Assembly: GCA_040437565.1 (NCBI GenBank)
Contig: JBDOQK010000030.1
Location: forward strand, 124,001 to 188,000
Reading direction: 5' to 3'
Length of the DNA stretch: 64,000 nt
Origin: Albugo candida
Lineage: Eukaryota; Oomycota; Peronosporomycetes; Albuginales
Shown: positions 1-12,800 of the stretch, one piece after another
Numbering within the stretch: the first letter of the stretch is position 1
Layout: each line of letters opens with the position of its first letter
The notes under the pieces: generated by a model
Seen by the model: only the letters and a program-made list of their open reading frames with translations
Databases searched by the model: none
Told to the model about the DNA's origin: nothing
Made by a program: the position numbers and the translations under genes

Positions 1-2363
1 TCCCAAAAAAAGAAGCATCATTTGCTCGAATACATCTAATTGAATAACCATAATTTACATCACACATACGCAATATGTCTTGGCGGTGCTTCTGCCTTGA
101 GCTTGGCATCAGGGATGCTTCGAGCTTTTAGCGTATGTATATAAAAAAACAGTGAGTTTGATTAAATCGAGAGATCAGTGTAAGCATAGCTATTTTGAGA
201 ATAATAGTTCCCGAAACAAGGATGTCTTTAATGCAAGACAGAAAACTTGAGTAGCTCTCGCACGTCAGGATTTGCCCATGGCAGTACAATGCTCTTGAAT
301 AGTACGATATCATAAACATACGCTGAAACATTAATTGAAGAGAGAAACTGACGATAGTTTCTAAATAGATGCTACAATGGTCATAGAAAAGAATACATCT
401 TAATAAATGCGATGATGTGAAAACAATGGATGACTAAAACGAATGCGTCCTGAATGGAACAAGAACGAAGATCTTGTATTACGTCAAATCGAATCAATAG
501 CGAGAGATATGATACAGGATGAGTGATTATTGGTCTCTAAATGCAGGAGTTGGGATCATTAGCTGGTTTTAGATAAATCCTTCATAGTATTCAGTGATGA
601 ATTTGAGTATAACAAGAGACACAGAGTTACTTGACTGGTATCGACTGAAGCGGATAATCAAAGGGATATACAATAACTGTAGCCAAGCTGTCAAAGAGCT
701 CAATGAGACGATCCTAGTTTCCCCTGAAAGCAAAATACCGACCCATTGATCCGGCAGGCAGCTATAATCATGGGAATGAAGTCAAGAGATACGCAGGATT
801 ATGGACACAGGAAAGGTCGGATAGTAAATAGATAGTGTCGGCTATAATGCTGGTTCACCAGGGTCATTGCACGTGCCATTGTAAGTTCAGTTACTTCTGC
901 GCGTTTGCCAGTCTCGTTGCTGAATAAAGCGCCAATAAGTCGAGGAAATCACTCACAACGAACTTAGCGACGCTTTCAATCTTTTCCTATGCTTTTTTGA
1001 ACAATTCCAGCTGTAACAGAGCTGATAATCAAGAACTTTGCCTCAACAAATAAATTCAAGCACCGATAGAGCATCTGCAAAACCATTGACCACAATGTCA
1101 CGATTTTGATCATGGCGAACGGAATGCATAACTCATTATTCAATTCTGCTGTATTACCTCCCCGTCCTACAAAAGAGATATCAACACAAGAGCTACTACG
1201 TCAATCCTGTCATATGGATTACAGCACACCTACGTACACCATACTGAGAAAAAAGGATCTGTACTTTTGTCCTAAATCGTGGACCGGCGCTATGTACATA
1301 AGTTTCCCGTTCGATTGGGTGTGGCCGAGCCGTGTTTCTTTTTTAAGGGGTAATCATTTATTGTTGTAGCGATGAATAGATTCCGGAAACAAGATGGGCA
1401 TCTTACGTATCTGATAGGTGCAAAATTTGGAATGGATTGAAGTAATCATCTAGGACCACGATATCTCCGACTTGTCTTATATAATCCAAGGAGCCGACCG
1501 AGTAAAGGCCAATTGAAGTTTGGTTTTTAATGTGCTTGCAAACGGCAGCTATCAGATGATAGTTAATCTTTCGTGGGTGGCGATACTCTATATCAAGCTC
1601 TAAATGATGGCGTTGTATATACACAACTTTGAGTGGTGATTATTCCAAAATGCTACTGACAAAACGCTGTCCCAAACTCGGTGGAAATATCTTTTTTGGG
1701 TTGAACTTCTTGTTGAAGGAGTATGCTGATGTAAGACTCGAGACGCCAATGATATCAAGATAACGATTTTGTAGCAGGCTTCACTAACAGCCACGCACTA
1801 CCTGGTAAATGGCTAGCCATTGCGGTACTATATTTAACGCCTGTACGAAACAGTCGGGAGGAAGGCATTGCATAGCTGTTCGTTGAATTTATGTACTGTT
1901 GTACATCACTTGTACACATTACCTTATATCATATAATAAGATGCATGTTTATCGGTCATGGATGATTCCTACTTCAGCGTAGCCGCTGTCCTGATGATTC
2001 ATATCTATTATGGCTAGCTTATTTCACGAAGTAATGTTTGACTTGTCTCTTAATGGCAAGTTACCCGAGTCTTCTTCGGACGAGGTTATGCTGATACTGT
2101 CCAATTCAATCTACAATCTTCTGAGTAAATCATGCTAGCTGCACTTTCAGCTCGTTTCATTACGCTGTATAGCGTCTGAGTACATTTCACGGCATCCATA
2201 TAGCTCTTCCAGTGACATAAAACTAACATACTGACGTAATTAGGAAGTGGAGATGAACACGATCGTCTTTGTCCTTACTCGATTCTCTCTGATTCGATTG
2301 AGACTGTTCCGAAACTTCAGCAACTTTTTTTGACCGTGTGGTGTAAATTCATCTTTCTGCTTG
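1..2363. other. AT-rich stretch, no recognisable gene
   Basis: I see no open frame over 90 codons, no domain motif and no clear repeat. A minus-strand frame at 1403-1624 (73 codons) has plausible amino-acid composition but matches nothing I know. The stretch ends in a 100-N gap at 2364-2463. Confidence 0.6.
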
Positions 2364-2463
2364 NNNNNNNNNNNNNNNNNNNNNNNNNNNNNNNNNNNNN
2401 NNNNNNNNNNNNNNNNNNNNNNNNNNNNNNNNNNNNNNNNNNNNNNNNNNNNNNNNNNNNNNN

Positions 2464-2949
2464 GTAGATTAGCTTGACGTGGAGATATTTGATTGGCTAT
2501 AATGTGAGATATGATGTCCTCTGATTGGCTATTCTATTTTGGGGGTTCATTTTTGGGCCGGCCAAAATCATGCTGCTTGAGCCAAATCCCTATAAATCTC
2601 TCGGTTTTAGAAATCCCATATCTTCTCGAAAAATAAACCAAACATAAATTTGCTCTGTAATCTTATAGCTTTCTATCTCTAGTTCCCTGTGACAGAGCCA
2701 GATTTTGATCAAACTAAACTCTACTGGCTGTGATACAGTTCGAACGACCCCTGAAATACTTGATGGTTATAGATGTCCTGCACTATAGTCGTGACGTGTC
2801 ATTTCTATTTGTTAAAACGTACACCATAATATAAATACTATTCACGATATACCATCCGACGACTGTAAGGTGAGATTGAACCACCCCAACCTTCGGTAAT
2901 TCAAAGGATCTAAGCTTCGACACCGTCTCAAGTACTGTCTCTTCTGATT
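2464..2949. other. Promoter-like AT-rich stretch before LINE-A
   Basis: The stretch begins with two copies of the motif GATTGGCTA (about 2490 and 2523) and has a TATA-like CCTATAAATC near 2588. It contains no coding frame. The GATTGGCTA motif also recurs in repeats near 43.45, 46.65 and 51.76 kb, so this may be the end of a mobile element rather than a host promoter. A fossil solo LTR is possible but I find no partner. Confidence 0.35.
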
Positions 2950-5900
2950 TGGCTTTTTTATGACTGATTCCAAACTACACACCAATACACCACCGGAATT
3001 TTCTTTCACGCCTACCATATTCCTATCGCTTTTACTAGACCATCCAGAAACTATCCACTCCATTTCAGCCAATCTTGGCGCTACCCTCTTCGGCTTTTAC
3101 AAGATTTCAACGTCCAAGCCCATTTACAATCAACCCTTGATTCGTCTCCTTACTACTATCAGCACCACCTTCACTATCATGATATACTCTCGTAACGGAT
3201 CTGTGAACTAGAACATTTTTCACTTTGCGATTCAACCCCTCTCTATCTTTTCTACAAGAACTTCTGGAATTACAAACTAATAGCAAAGTCATGAAAGCAA
3301 CCCGCCGCACAGCACGCTTCAAACTCGACTTACATCAAAGGAAAACTTGTTCCAAGCCTTTATTTATCACCCCTAGTCCTCCTTCCCTTCAGCTCACAAT
3401 TACTACAGTCATGCTTCCCGTCAGCTCTTATCAAAAGATCAATCAACTATAGCTCACATATAGCGACATTATTGGGGCGCATCTGTTGCTCTCACTCTCA
3501 CGATTTTGATTCACCACTCCCACAGTATTCATCTGCAGCACTTGATTCCATTCTTACCGACTCTACCTCTCTCCTAACTCCATCCTAAACTCGACTACTC
3601 GACGCCCCGTTTACAGCTAGCGATGTCCATAATGCTGTTACTTCTACTGTTTGAGGCAAAACAGCTGACCTCCCGCAGAATATTAACAACTTCTTCCGAA
3701 AGCTTGGGGAAGTCTACTTAATGTAGTCTACTCCGCACAATACATAAAAGCACGCCTGTCAAAATCTCAACGACGCAGCATTAATTCCCAACTTTTCGAA
3801 GGTGGCTTCGGGAGTTTATCTTGCAACTGTCCACCTCTCACTCTTATCAACCAAGACGAAAAAATCCGGCCACAAGATTTTAGCTTATCGCTTGAATCAA
3901 GTCCTACCCTCAACTTTTACATACTGATTAATATGGCTTCGTACCAGGCCGTAGTATTCGTCATTACCTTCGTCGCATCCACAATCTTCAGCAGTTTCTG
4001 CCAGCTTCACCCTTCCTTCCCACATGCAAGAGCAATCGTCGTTGACTTTGCCAAAGCTTTTGACGATTCACAATGTCAAAAGCTTTGNNNNNNNNNNNNN
4101 NNNNNNNNNNNNNNNNNNNNNNNNNNNNNNNNNNNNNNNNNNNNNNNNNNNNNNNNNNNNNNNNNNNNNNNNNNNNNNNNNNNNNNNGTAGTCTACTCCG
4201 CACAATACATAAAAGCACGCCTGTCAAAATATCAACGACGCAGCATTAATTCCCAACTTTTCGAAGGTGGCTCCGGGAGTTTATCTTGCAACTGTCGACC
4301 TCTCACTCTTATCAACCAAGACGAAAAAATCCGGCCCCAAAATTTAAGCTTATCGCTTGAATCAAATCCTACCCTCAACTTTTACATACTGATTAATATG
4401 GCTTCGTACCAGGCCGTAGTATTCGTCATTACCTTCGTCGCTTCCACAATCTTTAGCAGTTCTGCCAGCTTCACCCTTCCTTCCCACATGCAAGAGCAAT
4501 CGTCGTTGACTTTGCCAAAGCTTTTGACATTGTGAATCGTCAGGCGCTTCTCGTAACTCTTCGTCCCTTTGGTTCCCTGATTTTGACACTGGATCACGGC
4601 CTTCAACGCTGACAACATATCTCAGTTTCTTATCAATGAGATGCCCTCCGCCTTCTTATCCATCAATGCTGTTGTTCGACAGGACGAAGAATTATTAACT
4701 GGACCCTTCTTCAACTACTTTCGGCAGAGATTTTCAGATTCCAACATCCCAGTCCTCACTGACCCTGCACATCATCTACTTTTAGCATTTTGATGATGTC
4801 ACTGATTTGCTGGCGGACATCTCCCACATTCCGACAGTCTAAGCCATGTTCAAACATTCTGCTCTGCGGTTGGTATGACTATGAATGTCTCCAACACGGT
4901 ATTCATGCCTTTTCGTCCGTGTTCATTGCATCTCAACTCCCTTCGACCATGCTTTAATTCATTGGGTGTCCGTCTCCTTGATAGTCCGACTTTAACAAAC
5001 TTTTGGGCGTTTAAATTATTTCGACCCATGCTCTTCGTATCTTTCAACCAACTTCTCGCCCAACTTCATCAGTGTGCACTCCTTCGGCGTTGGCGAGCAC
5101 GCAACATCTGTGGCCTCTTTCCCATCCTACGAACGGTTATTATCCTCATTCTCTGGCATGTTTCTTGGATGATTTACTTCAGTGGTGACCAAGTCTCTCG
5201 CCTACGACCTATCCACCACAATTTCGTCCAAACCCAAACCACTAACGACCTTCCGACCTCTTCCACACCAGGGTAAATAAACGCAATATGACATTAAGTC
5301 TCACCTTCTCTTAGTGGTATAGGCTTTCCATCTATTGCCGCCACACTTCGCATCATTCGTCTTCATACTTGTCAAATCTCTCCGAAAAATCCGTCACTTC
5401 CAGGGCACATCCCTCACTGGTTCTCCCCTATCTTCCAAATCTTCTCCGACAGTTTACACGACGCCGGGATCGGTCTGGATATTCTTTATATCCCAAAATT
5501 ACTCCAGTCACGCTTAACTCTATCAAATGTCGTCATTTCTCAGCCTCTTGGCTCGACAATTTGCGCTTATGGTGCCAAAATTTCCTTCCCTCTCTCCCCT
5601 CAGCACCTTTCGCCAACTCAACAACTTCGTGAGCCTGTTCGGTTTAACAAAACAACAAACGCTATGCTTTGGCAACTCCAGACTACCTCTTATTAAAATG
5701 ATCATCAAAAGTCATCTTCTTCGGTCTCAATACATCTACCGTATCATCGACTTACCCGCTGATCCTAGTGGCACCCCTACATCGGACTCCTACCGTCTTT
5801 CTTCCGCTACACAGCCAAACAAGTCAACAAAGTCGCCACTACCCTTCTTACCAAACTCAACCCCATCATCAACGAATATTTTTTTGCTGGTCTTTTTAGC

Positions 5901-6775
5901 CATATCCCTCCAGATCCCCACCTTGGTGCCTTTGATGCCGGCATTTAGATGCTCTTCCTCTTAATCGTCTCACCAACAATTTGAATTATCGACAGCTCGA
6001 ACACCCTTCCCCACCAGCACTTCCCTTTTCTCGCCTTGGCATCCCCCACGAGCTTCTTTCGATATCCTTACCACCTACTTTCTGGACAGACCAACGCTCA
6101 TTGAATCGATACCTCTCACCAGTTTGCTTCGACCTTTTTTTTCGCCTTCGTCAAGGCGCCCTCGGTTGTCGTTACAAACATCAATGGCGCACTCAGTCTC
6201 AACTCTTTACCCTTTGTATTCATGGCTTCACGGACATCGAGACACCTCACCACCTTTTTTGGGTTGGGATTGTGTCATCGCTCGAAAACTTTGGTCATTT
6301 ACTTGATGACCTTCGACTTAGTCTATTCTCAACCATTACCCGTCTCCTCTTCTATTCTAATCCCCGATTCCGGTCTCGCTTACACAAAACAATAGGATCC
6401 CGGAGGTTACTTCCTATACAACATATCTTACAGGATGCGTTCTTCGCGCGTTATGGCTCCATCGCAACCACCACCTATGCAAAACCCAACCGGCCAACTC
6501 GGCCTTCGTTTTACATTAAGTGAGGCCGACCTTTCGTCAGCGTAGACATTCTTATGCGACCCTTACTAATCCCATTAGGTCAAGATCTACTGCCAGTTTT
6601 GGAGCTTCCGGTCGGACCATGATGGCCATCCTCCTGGGGGTTTGCCGCTTTCTCATCTACCCGGTTCTTCACCAAACTTCTCTTCCCAAAGCCCCCAGCC
6701 TGCCACTCTCCATCATTTCGCAAAGGCTAGTCTCCCTTAATATAGAGTACATTTCATCCTCTTCAAATAGCTAGC
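2950..6775 (+). mobile_element. LINE-A: decayed non-LTR retrotransposon
   Basis: Pieces of a reverse transcriptase can be read in order on the plus strand. A region at about 3600-3920 resembles the segment before the catalytic domain (KILAYRLNQVLPS). The palm motif VDFAKAFD lies near 4040 and again near 4510 in the duplicated segment. A degraded FxDD-like box (LAFDDV) lies near 4785. Near 6190-6270 there is a C-terminal zinc-finger-like segment (ETPHHLFW) typical of the zf-RVT tail of LINEs in oomycetes and plants. The reading frame changes many times and carries stops, so it is a dead copy. No endonuclease domain is recognisable. The 5' boundary is uncertain; the 3' end is placed where coding character stops. 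Confidence 0.7.
3723..4551. repeat. Near-identical copies flanking gap 4088-4187, with fold-back
   Basis: 3723-4087 and about 4188-4551 are the same LINE-A segment with a few substitutions and a one-base indel, on either side of the N run. The last bases of the left copy (about 4052-4087) fold back on themselves: after CAAAGCTTTTGAC the sequence turns into the reverse complement of what the right copy has there. This looks like an unjoined contig overlap with a chimeric end, although allelic difference could explain the substitutions. Confidence 0.7.
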
Positions 6776-8384
6776 GCACGAGAAAGTTAACGTAAGTATA
6801 ATGTAACGTAACCTCTGATGACTGTGAGGTGCGGTATATAATTCAGGGTGTTGTGACTGGTGGTCTGCAGGTGACTGTAAATCTTGAAAAGATTGTCAAA
6901 ATAACAGGTTATGAGGCCAACGACGTTGGGTGGTGTCAGAGAGAAGCGGAGGAAGCCTGACAAATCTCTCGGATAGGCAACTACTTCCATTAGAGCCCAG
7001 CATGAAGATGACCCTCACGAGAACGTTTATGAGATCTAAACTCTTGTGTCCCGAAAGAAGTGAGAGTTAGGTAGTAAATGAAGAACATACAAGTAGCTCA
7101 AAAACGGTAAGCATGGAAACCTGACATCTTTTTGGCTTGATCTTTGCGGTGATCAAGAGTGTGAAGCTTCTGTAACAAGGAAGCCATGTCTGACTTGTAG
7201 CGTCTTAAAGTAAGAGACAGATCAAAGTTTGCTTTAGTTCAACTGTGATTGAGATTCGACGATGAGCAAAGAGTCCCTGTACACGGAGGTTGAGGCTATG
7301 GCGCCGGATTCTAACGAGATGAAGGCGCGTCGGGGACGAAAAAATAAGATTAGACTCAGCAGCAAGCAGGCATATTGATGTAAAACTGCCTGAGGAACGG
7401 GTTTGACATGGAAAGAGCATGTGGACATGCTGGATGTATCTGGAGATTACTGCATCTCGAATGCACCTCACTCTACTCTATAATTGAAGAAGTTGCGTAA
7501 TAGGCGCGACTTCGTAAGAACGTTCCTGGTATATTACAATACATTGCCCGCCTATGAGACGTGTCAAAACAATCCCTTGGTTATGCTGATCTTGGCATGT
7601 GTTGATGCTTGGACCACGTGCACAAAACATCAAATTCAAATCTGTAAACAATCGAAAGAGGTGGTTGGGGAGGATTTCATTAATTCTAAAGAAGCTATAG
7701 CAACGGAATCGTTACAGTTGAGTGAGAGTGATCATATGATGAATGAATACAAAATGGAAACGCGATTATGGAAGCTGGATCTTGCATCTCGTAGCCTCGA
7801 AATCAAATCTACCGCATTAGAGGAAGAGGGTCAGCAATAATATGTGCAGCAGGTGGATGCGAAGGGGATCGTAAATTGGATGGTGGAAGATGTAGAACTT
7901 GCGGTTTCTGAAAGGTAGATCCTGGACAAGCGAAATCTGGATAACAATAAACATTTGAGCAAAGTCCGGTGGCGTTCTATCAATCGTGTCTAGGACAATT
8001 GAGAAGCTTTATGGAATGGAAACCTGGAGCAACCCGTTCGCATTCAATGAAAAATGCTGCGTTTACGGAAACATGTTTGCCTCCTAATACTTTTGACAGC
8101 CCCTGTAATTTACATTTCCATATGTTCCTTCCAGCTTTGACTCCGCTTTTGAGATATGTTGAGTAATGACAGTCTTTGATTAGGGTAAAAACATTTATAC
8201 CCCTTGATTTCAACGCATTTCCCGAGAGCAATGCCTCGAGGATTTTATAAAAAATATTAATCAAAGGGAATCGTTATTCAGCACTCACCTTTTCTGTGAT
8301 CAGCACTAAGCCTCCATAGATTAATAGACTAGTGGACTCTGATTGGTTAAAATAAGTATAATAGAATAAATAAAATAAAATTAC
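6776..8384. other. Stretch with one unrecognised frame
   Basis: No domain is recognisable. The best frame is 7484-7840 (+), 118 codons opening at a TTG. Its C-terminal half is rich in Glu, Lys, Leu and Met and could form a helix (motif MMNEYKMETRLWKLDLASRS). Such helices occur in transposon-associated proteins, but this is only a guess. At 8266-8280 there is GGGAATCGTTATTCA, a variant of the terminal repeat of the neighbouring MULE remnant. Confidence 0.4.
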
Positions 8385-9157
8385 AGGATTCGTTATCCAG
8401 CCCCCACCCTTCATTGGTCTGAATAGATGCAACGAATTAAATACAAAATACATAAATCACACTGTTATCACCTGCAAATTCAATTTACTTGTAGGCTTGT
8501 TCACATCTAGAATTGGCTATCCTTGCTTCCATGCTTTTCGTCAACAAGTAATGCCGCTGTCGGTTGATGAATTTGATCAGCATTGGTGGCTGGTACCATG
8601 CCAATTGGAATTGAGAAAGCATTGCATTGAAGAGGATTACTGATGAGTATGGGAATGCTACCAATCACCGTAAGCATGCACTGCTAGACTATTTCTTGGC
8701 AGTCCCAGGGACAATAATTCGCGATCCTGTGCAAGTGAGAACGCGTGGTAGGCCATCGAGCTCAACGCAGCAACTTCCATCGAAGTTTGAACATGTTAGC
8801 GCAGCTNNNNNNNNNNNNNNNNNNNNNNNNNNNNNNNNNNNNNNNNNNNNNNNNNNNNNNNNNNNNNNNNNNNNNNNNNNNNNNNNNNNNNNNNNNNNNN
8901 NNNNNNAGATGTCGAAAATGCCAAAAGATAGTTCACACTGCCAGAACCTGCCGTCAAGAAGTAACAGAGCACCAACAGCACCAGCAACACTTGCAGCAGT
9001 AGAGTTAGATACATACTTACATTAAGCAGTACAAAATTTGTAGAAACCGAAGTCTTTTTGATTTTATTGTTTTCATTTATTGCATTTGTTCAGACTAATC
9101 AGATGTCACGATTTTCGTTAATTTATGAAGGGTGTGGACTGATTAACGAATCCCGTA
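8385..9157 (+). mobile_element. MULE-type DNA transposon remnant with TIRs
   Basis: Inverted repeats of about 30 bp bound this stretch. The left end (8385-8414) reads AGGATTCGTTATCCAG followed by a CCCACCCTTCAT box. The right end (about 9125-9154) is its reverse complement with a few differences. Between them the plus strand encodes the C-terminal part of a MULE transposase: a SWIM-like half motif (GYPCFHAF) followed by VDEFDQHWW near 8510-8590, a RTRGRPSSS basic patch near 8740, and, after the gap at 8807-8906, a zinc knuckle (CRKCQKIVHTARTC). The catalytic domain is absent and frames shift, so it is a deletion derivative. A third terminal-repeat-like copy lies at 8266. Confidence 0.65.
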
Positions 9158-9239
9158 GAATTTATTTTCATCTATTCTCTTAAATTTGTTTTACCAAACA
9201 GGGGCCACAATTGCCTAATATATGGAGACTGAGTGCTGA

Positions 9240-9705
9240 TTACAGAAGAGGTGAGTGAACCAAACCTTGCAACAATACCTCCTCTTTTAGCGAGAAACCT
9301 CTTTCAGTTGGAATTTGAACCGAATAAGGTGAGTCTAATTTACGATATCGGCAAAACATGCATACTTCCCAATCAAAACCTTGAAGGGGGTTGTATTTCT
9401 TTTTTTTTATCTGATCTGATTGGGCTTTCACTGAGGATATACGTCACATAATCAGCAGCATCTTCCCAAAAATCAGCGACATAGAGATTCCATATATTAT
9501 AGACCGTACCAGGTTCATGATTGTCCTACTCATTTGTTCAATCTCCCATTCGATGCTTGGTTTTTGGTCTGACTGATTTGTCTCCATACTCCCTTTTTTT
9601 GCAAAAAAAATTGACATTTATGTACTCTGCGCTGCCATCAGTTCGTAGTACAAGAATCTTGCAATCAAATCGCTTCTCGAAGCAAATCAAGAAATCTTGA
9701 AACTT
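9240..9705 (-). mobile_element. Copia-family integrase fragment (fossil)
   Basis: Read on the minus strand, the piece matches part of a Ty1/copia integrase core, including the region around LRTDGSAEY and, further on, the segment that precedes the RT. It is a broken fragment with a few breaks and no LTRs visible here. It belongs to the same family as the fragment at 63.3-64.0 kb. Its upstream side is cut by the gap 9706-9805. Confidence 0.7.
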
Positions 9706-9805
9706 NNNNNNNNNNNNNNNNNNNNNNNNNNNNNNNNNNNNNNNNNNNNNNNNNNNNNNNNNNNNNNNNNNNNNNNNNNNNNNNNNNNNNNNNNNNNNNN
9801 NNNNN

Positions 9806-12800
9806 CAACACGTCTCGAATTTGGTGATCTCAAGCCACCGCTCAATCACGCTATCGATTCTTCAAGCGCCACAATTCGACGCGAATCATGTCGATTGCCA
9901 TATTTGAAATGGGCTTGAATGCTGAGTAAGGTAGACTTTCGGTTGACTCAACATTCTACTGATAGACGTAAACAGGCCCTTTACCACGCAAGAATCGTCC
10001 GGATTACATCTTTAGGTCGGTAGACCTATACATGGTCGCCGTGTTGTAGGAAAGCCTGCCTTTGCGCAACCTCTGTGCCGACTACATGCGCAGAGTTCAG
10101 GATCTAAACAGCGGTCAGCGTGCCATCGTCAGCCGTAGTGCCGTGTCGGTGACGAACTGGGCTCGACGCATGCATTGCTCGGAATTGAACTACTTGCTCA
10201 AAATAACCCGTGGACCATGAGAAGAAAGCTAGGCAAGAAGGTAAAAATCAAACACGACATGCAGGAGATCATCTGGCATAAAAATATCTTTTTGCGAATC
10301 CGACTTGACCACCACGAAGAGGATAGTAAATCTACATCAAAGGAGAAGCGTATTTGGTGCTCGAATAAATACGGAAACAATGGAATCCTGAAAAATGCTG
10401 GCAAGCTGGAAGACTAAAGCAAACAACAATCTTGAAACGATGAAGAAAACTTTTCGGAAGATAGCCCACCTGTTGTTGAGTCTATTCGGCGTATTTTGGA
10501 GCCGCACCAGCTCAAATCGTACTCATTACTCCAATGAGTCACGGCATTTGTTTTAACAAGTCTTTCAATCGGTCAAAAAGATGCCAAAACAACCAAGCCG
10601 AGTGCGCCAATCATCACGTGAAGCATATGGAGCACATAAAGTATTCTTTCGCGCTCCAGATAGTTTTTGTCGTTGTGCGCCGATTAAGTAGTTCACCACG
10701 ATATATTGCACCCTAACCTCGAACTAAACTGATAATGTTGACGAAGTTAGGGATCACTGGGTCGTTTCATATGCAACCGCATTGCTGTACACAGAAGGAT
10801 CACGAGATGATGCTGGCAACGTTCGACCGATCGCACTTCTTTGCGTCGACGTGAAGTACTTTCAAAGTGTTAAAGTATCGATTGCAGCGATTATTGCCGA
10901 TATTGATCCATCATCAAATTCTACATCTCACCGACATCTGACACTCGGTCACTCATCGTGGGGAGGAAGCGTATGCGACTTTTCTCGAGTTTGAGAAAGC
11001 TTACGATTGAGACAATTGGACGTACATGTTTCGTGTTATGGGCGTTGGAAAACGTTTCATCGACTGGATTCGTCCTCTTTACAATAATACAAAGGCGTAG
11101 TTGATGATCAATGGAAATATTACACCGTCCATTACACCACAACGTGGTGTGAAACAAGACGAACCTCTCTCAGCACTAATTTGCTGATGACGATCGAACC
11201 TTTGTGAAATTAACTTCGACAACATGAAGAATATGGAATTTGGATCAATGGCACGACTGTCGCAACTGGCTTACTTTTTGCGGACGATTCGATATAGCTT
11301 TCAGAGACACCAAATGGTGTTTTGACGCAACTCGAACTCTTCCGAGTCTATTGCGATGAGTCGGGTGCGCAACTCATCTTGCCCATGTACTTCCAATTTG
11401 ATGATGCTGAGTTCGGATGATTCAGTCAAGTATTTGGGTATTCCGTTCGGCCAGACACCGATTCATTCTATGGTTATCTCAACTCTCGACAAGCGTTTTT
11501 ATGATGGGTTTGGTGCATGGCTCCGACGTGCACGAACTGTTCGTGGTCTACTACTGGTTGCGCAGACGATGATTTTATCACGTTTATGGCATTACACGAT
11601 GCACGTGGACATACCAGCAGAGACTATTCGACAGTGGCAATCGATATCAAATCGATATGCGCTTGGTCGGAAAACAAAGAAGCTTCAACACATGTTTACC
11701 TACACCGACAAGATGGTGGCCTACAAGTTCCTTTTTTGTGAGACGACTGGAGCTAAAACGTATTCAATTTTTTCAGCAGTTCGCATCCGATGCGTCGACA
11801 ATTATTCCTGCGAACTGGACAACTGCTTTGACGAAATAATAACAGCTTATTTAAACTTCGTTTGGACCGCATAAGCCGATGAACATATTGACTATCGCTC
11901 CACATTGACACAGGAAAATGGTGCGATGGGAGAGCACATCTTCTTGGTGGAAAACATATTTAAAATGTGGCATCATATTGATTGGAGCATTACACTATCA
12001 GATTTGGATGTTCTACATGGCACATCCGATGTGGTTTCACTGCGACCAAGGATCACATTATGAAGCTGCTACTCATAATCCGAGTATGCAAAAAGTTTGG
12101 TAAAATCTTGGCATGGTGGACGAACCGCATTGAACGCTTCGAAAATTGTCTGCTACGCTTTTCAAGATTCGCAGTCTTCAAGGCTTTTTTCGAGATAGCG
12201 ACACATGGCCAACGAAGGAAGATTTAGTCGCCAACTGTTACAACACCAAGAGCTGAGCACATCGGATATGGCTAAAGAAAGGTTGCTGAGTCGACTTTAC
12301 AATGAAGTCACTCAGATATTACAGCGTATTCACTCGACGATTGGTCTCATCACTTGGATCCAACCTAACACAAGTGGCAGATCGTTTTATGTGGGAGTAC
12401 AAAGCAAGGAGAGGAAACAATATTTTCCTTATATTCCACGCCGTCAACTCTCGAGGATCGTCTGGAAACCTCCCGAACCAACCAAGATCCATCCCATGTT
12501 GACGCATTGGTGATCACGGGAGAGATCGAACGCACTGGTTCCGGAAAGGGTTGGAATTTTGATGGCTACATCATGGCATCTTCGAAAACGCGTATTACCC
12601 ATTTTCGAAGATCTACAGTTCGAATGTTGCCAGTTCGATCTCGTTTCTGGTTCTTGAAGAATATTCAGCTCGACATTATGCTGTGTACGCAGCCTTTGTG
12701 TGAGGCGGTGGAATCCGAACAACATCTCTTTCTCGAGTCGATCGCACAGCACAATTATGGAGGGAGCTACTCCCTAGTTGGGATCGGTTTGTCTCCTCAT

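Noticed and set aside
750-775. GATCCGGCAGGCAG, resembling the 18S rRNA 5' end primer region
   Set aside because: Only a short partial match in an AT-rich stretch with no further rRNA sequence.
5335-5964. Pro/Ser-rich plus-strand frames
   Set aside because: They are overlapping frames of the decayed LINE-A body, not separate genes.
9538-9849. Minus-strand frame spanning the gap 9706-9805
   Set aside because: It joins Copia integrase sequence on one side to the 5' part of LINE-B read backwards on the other; the N run makes the join meaningless.
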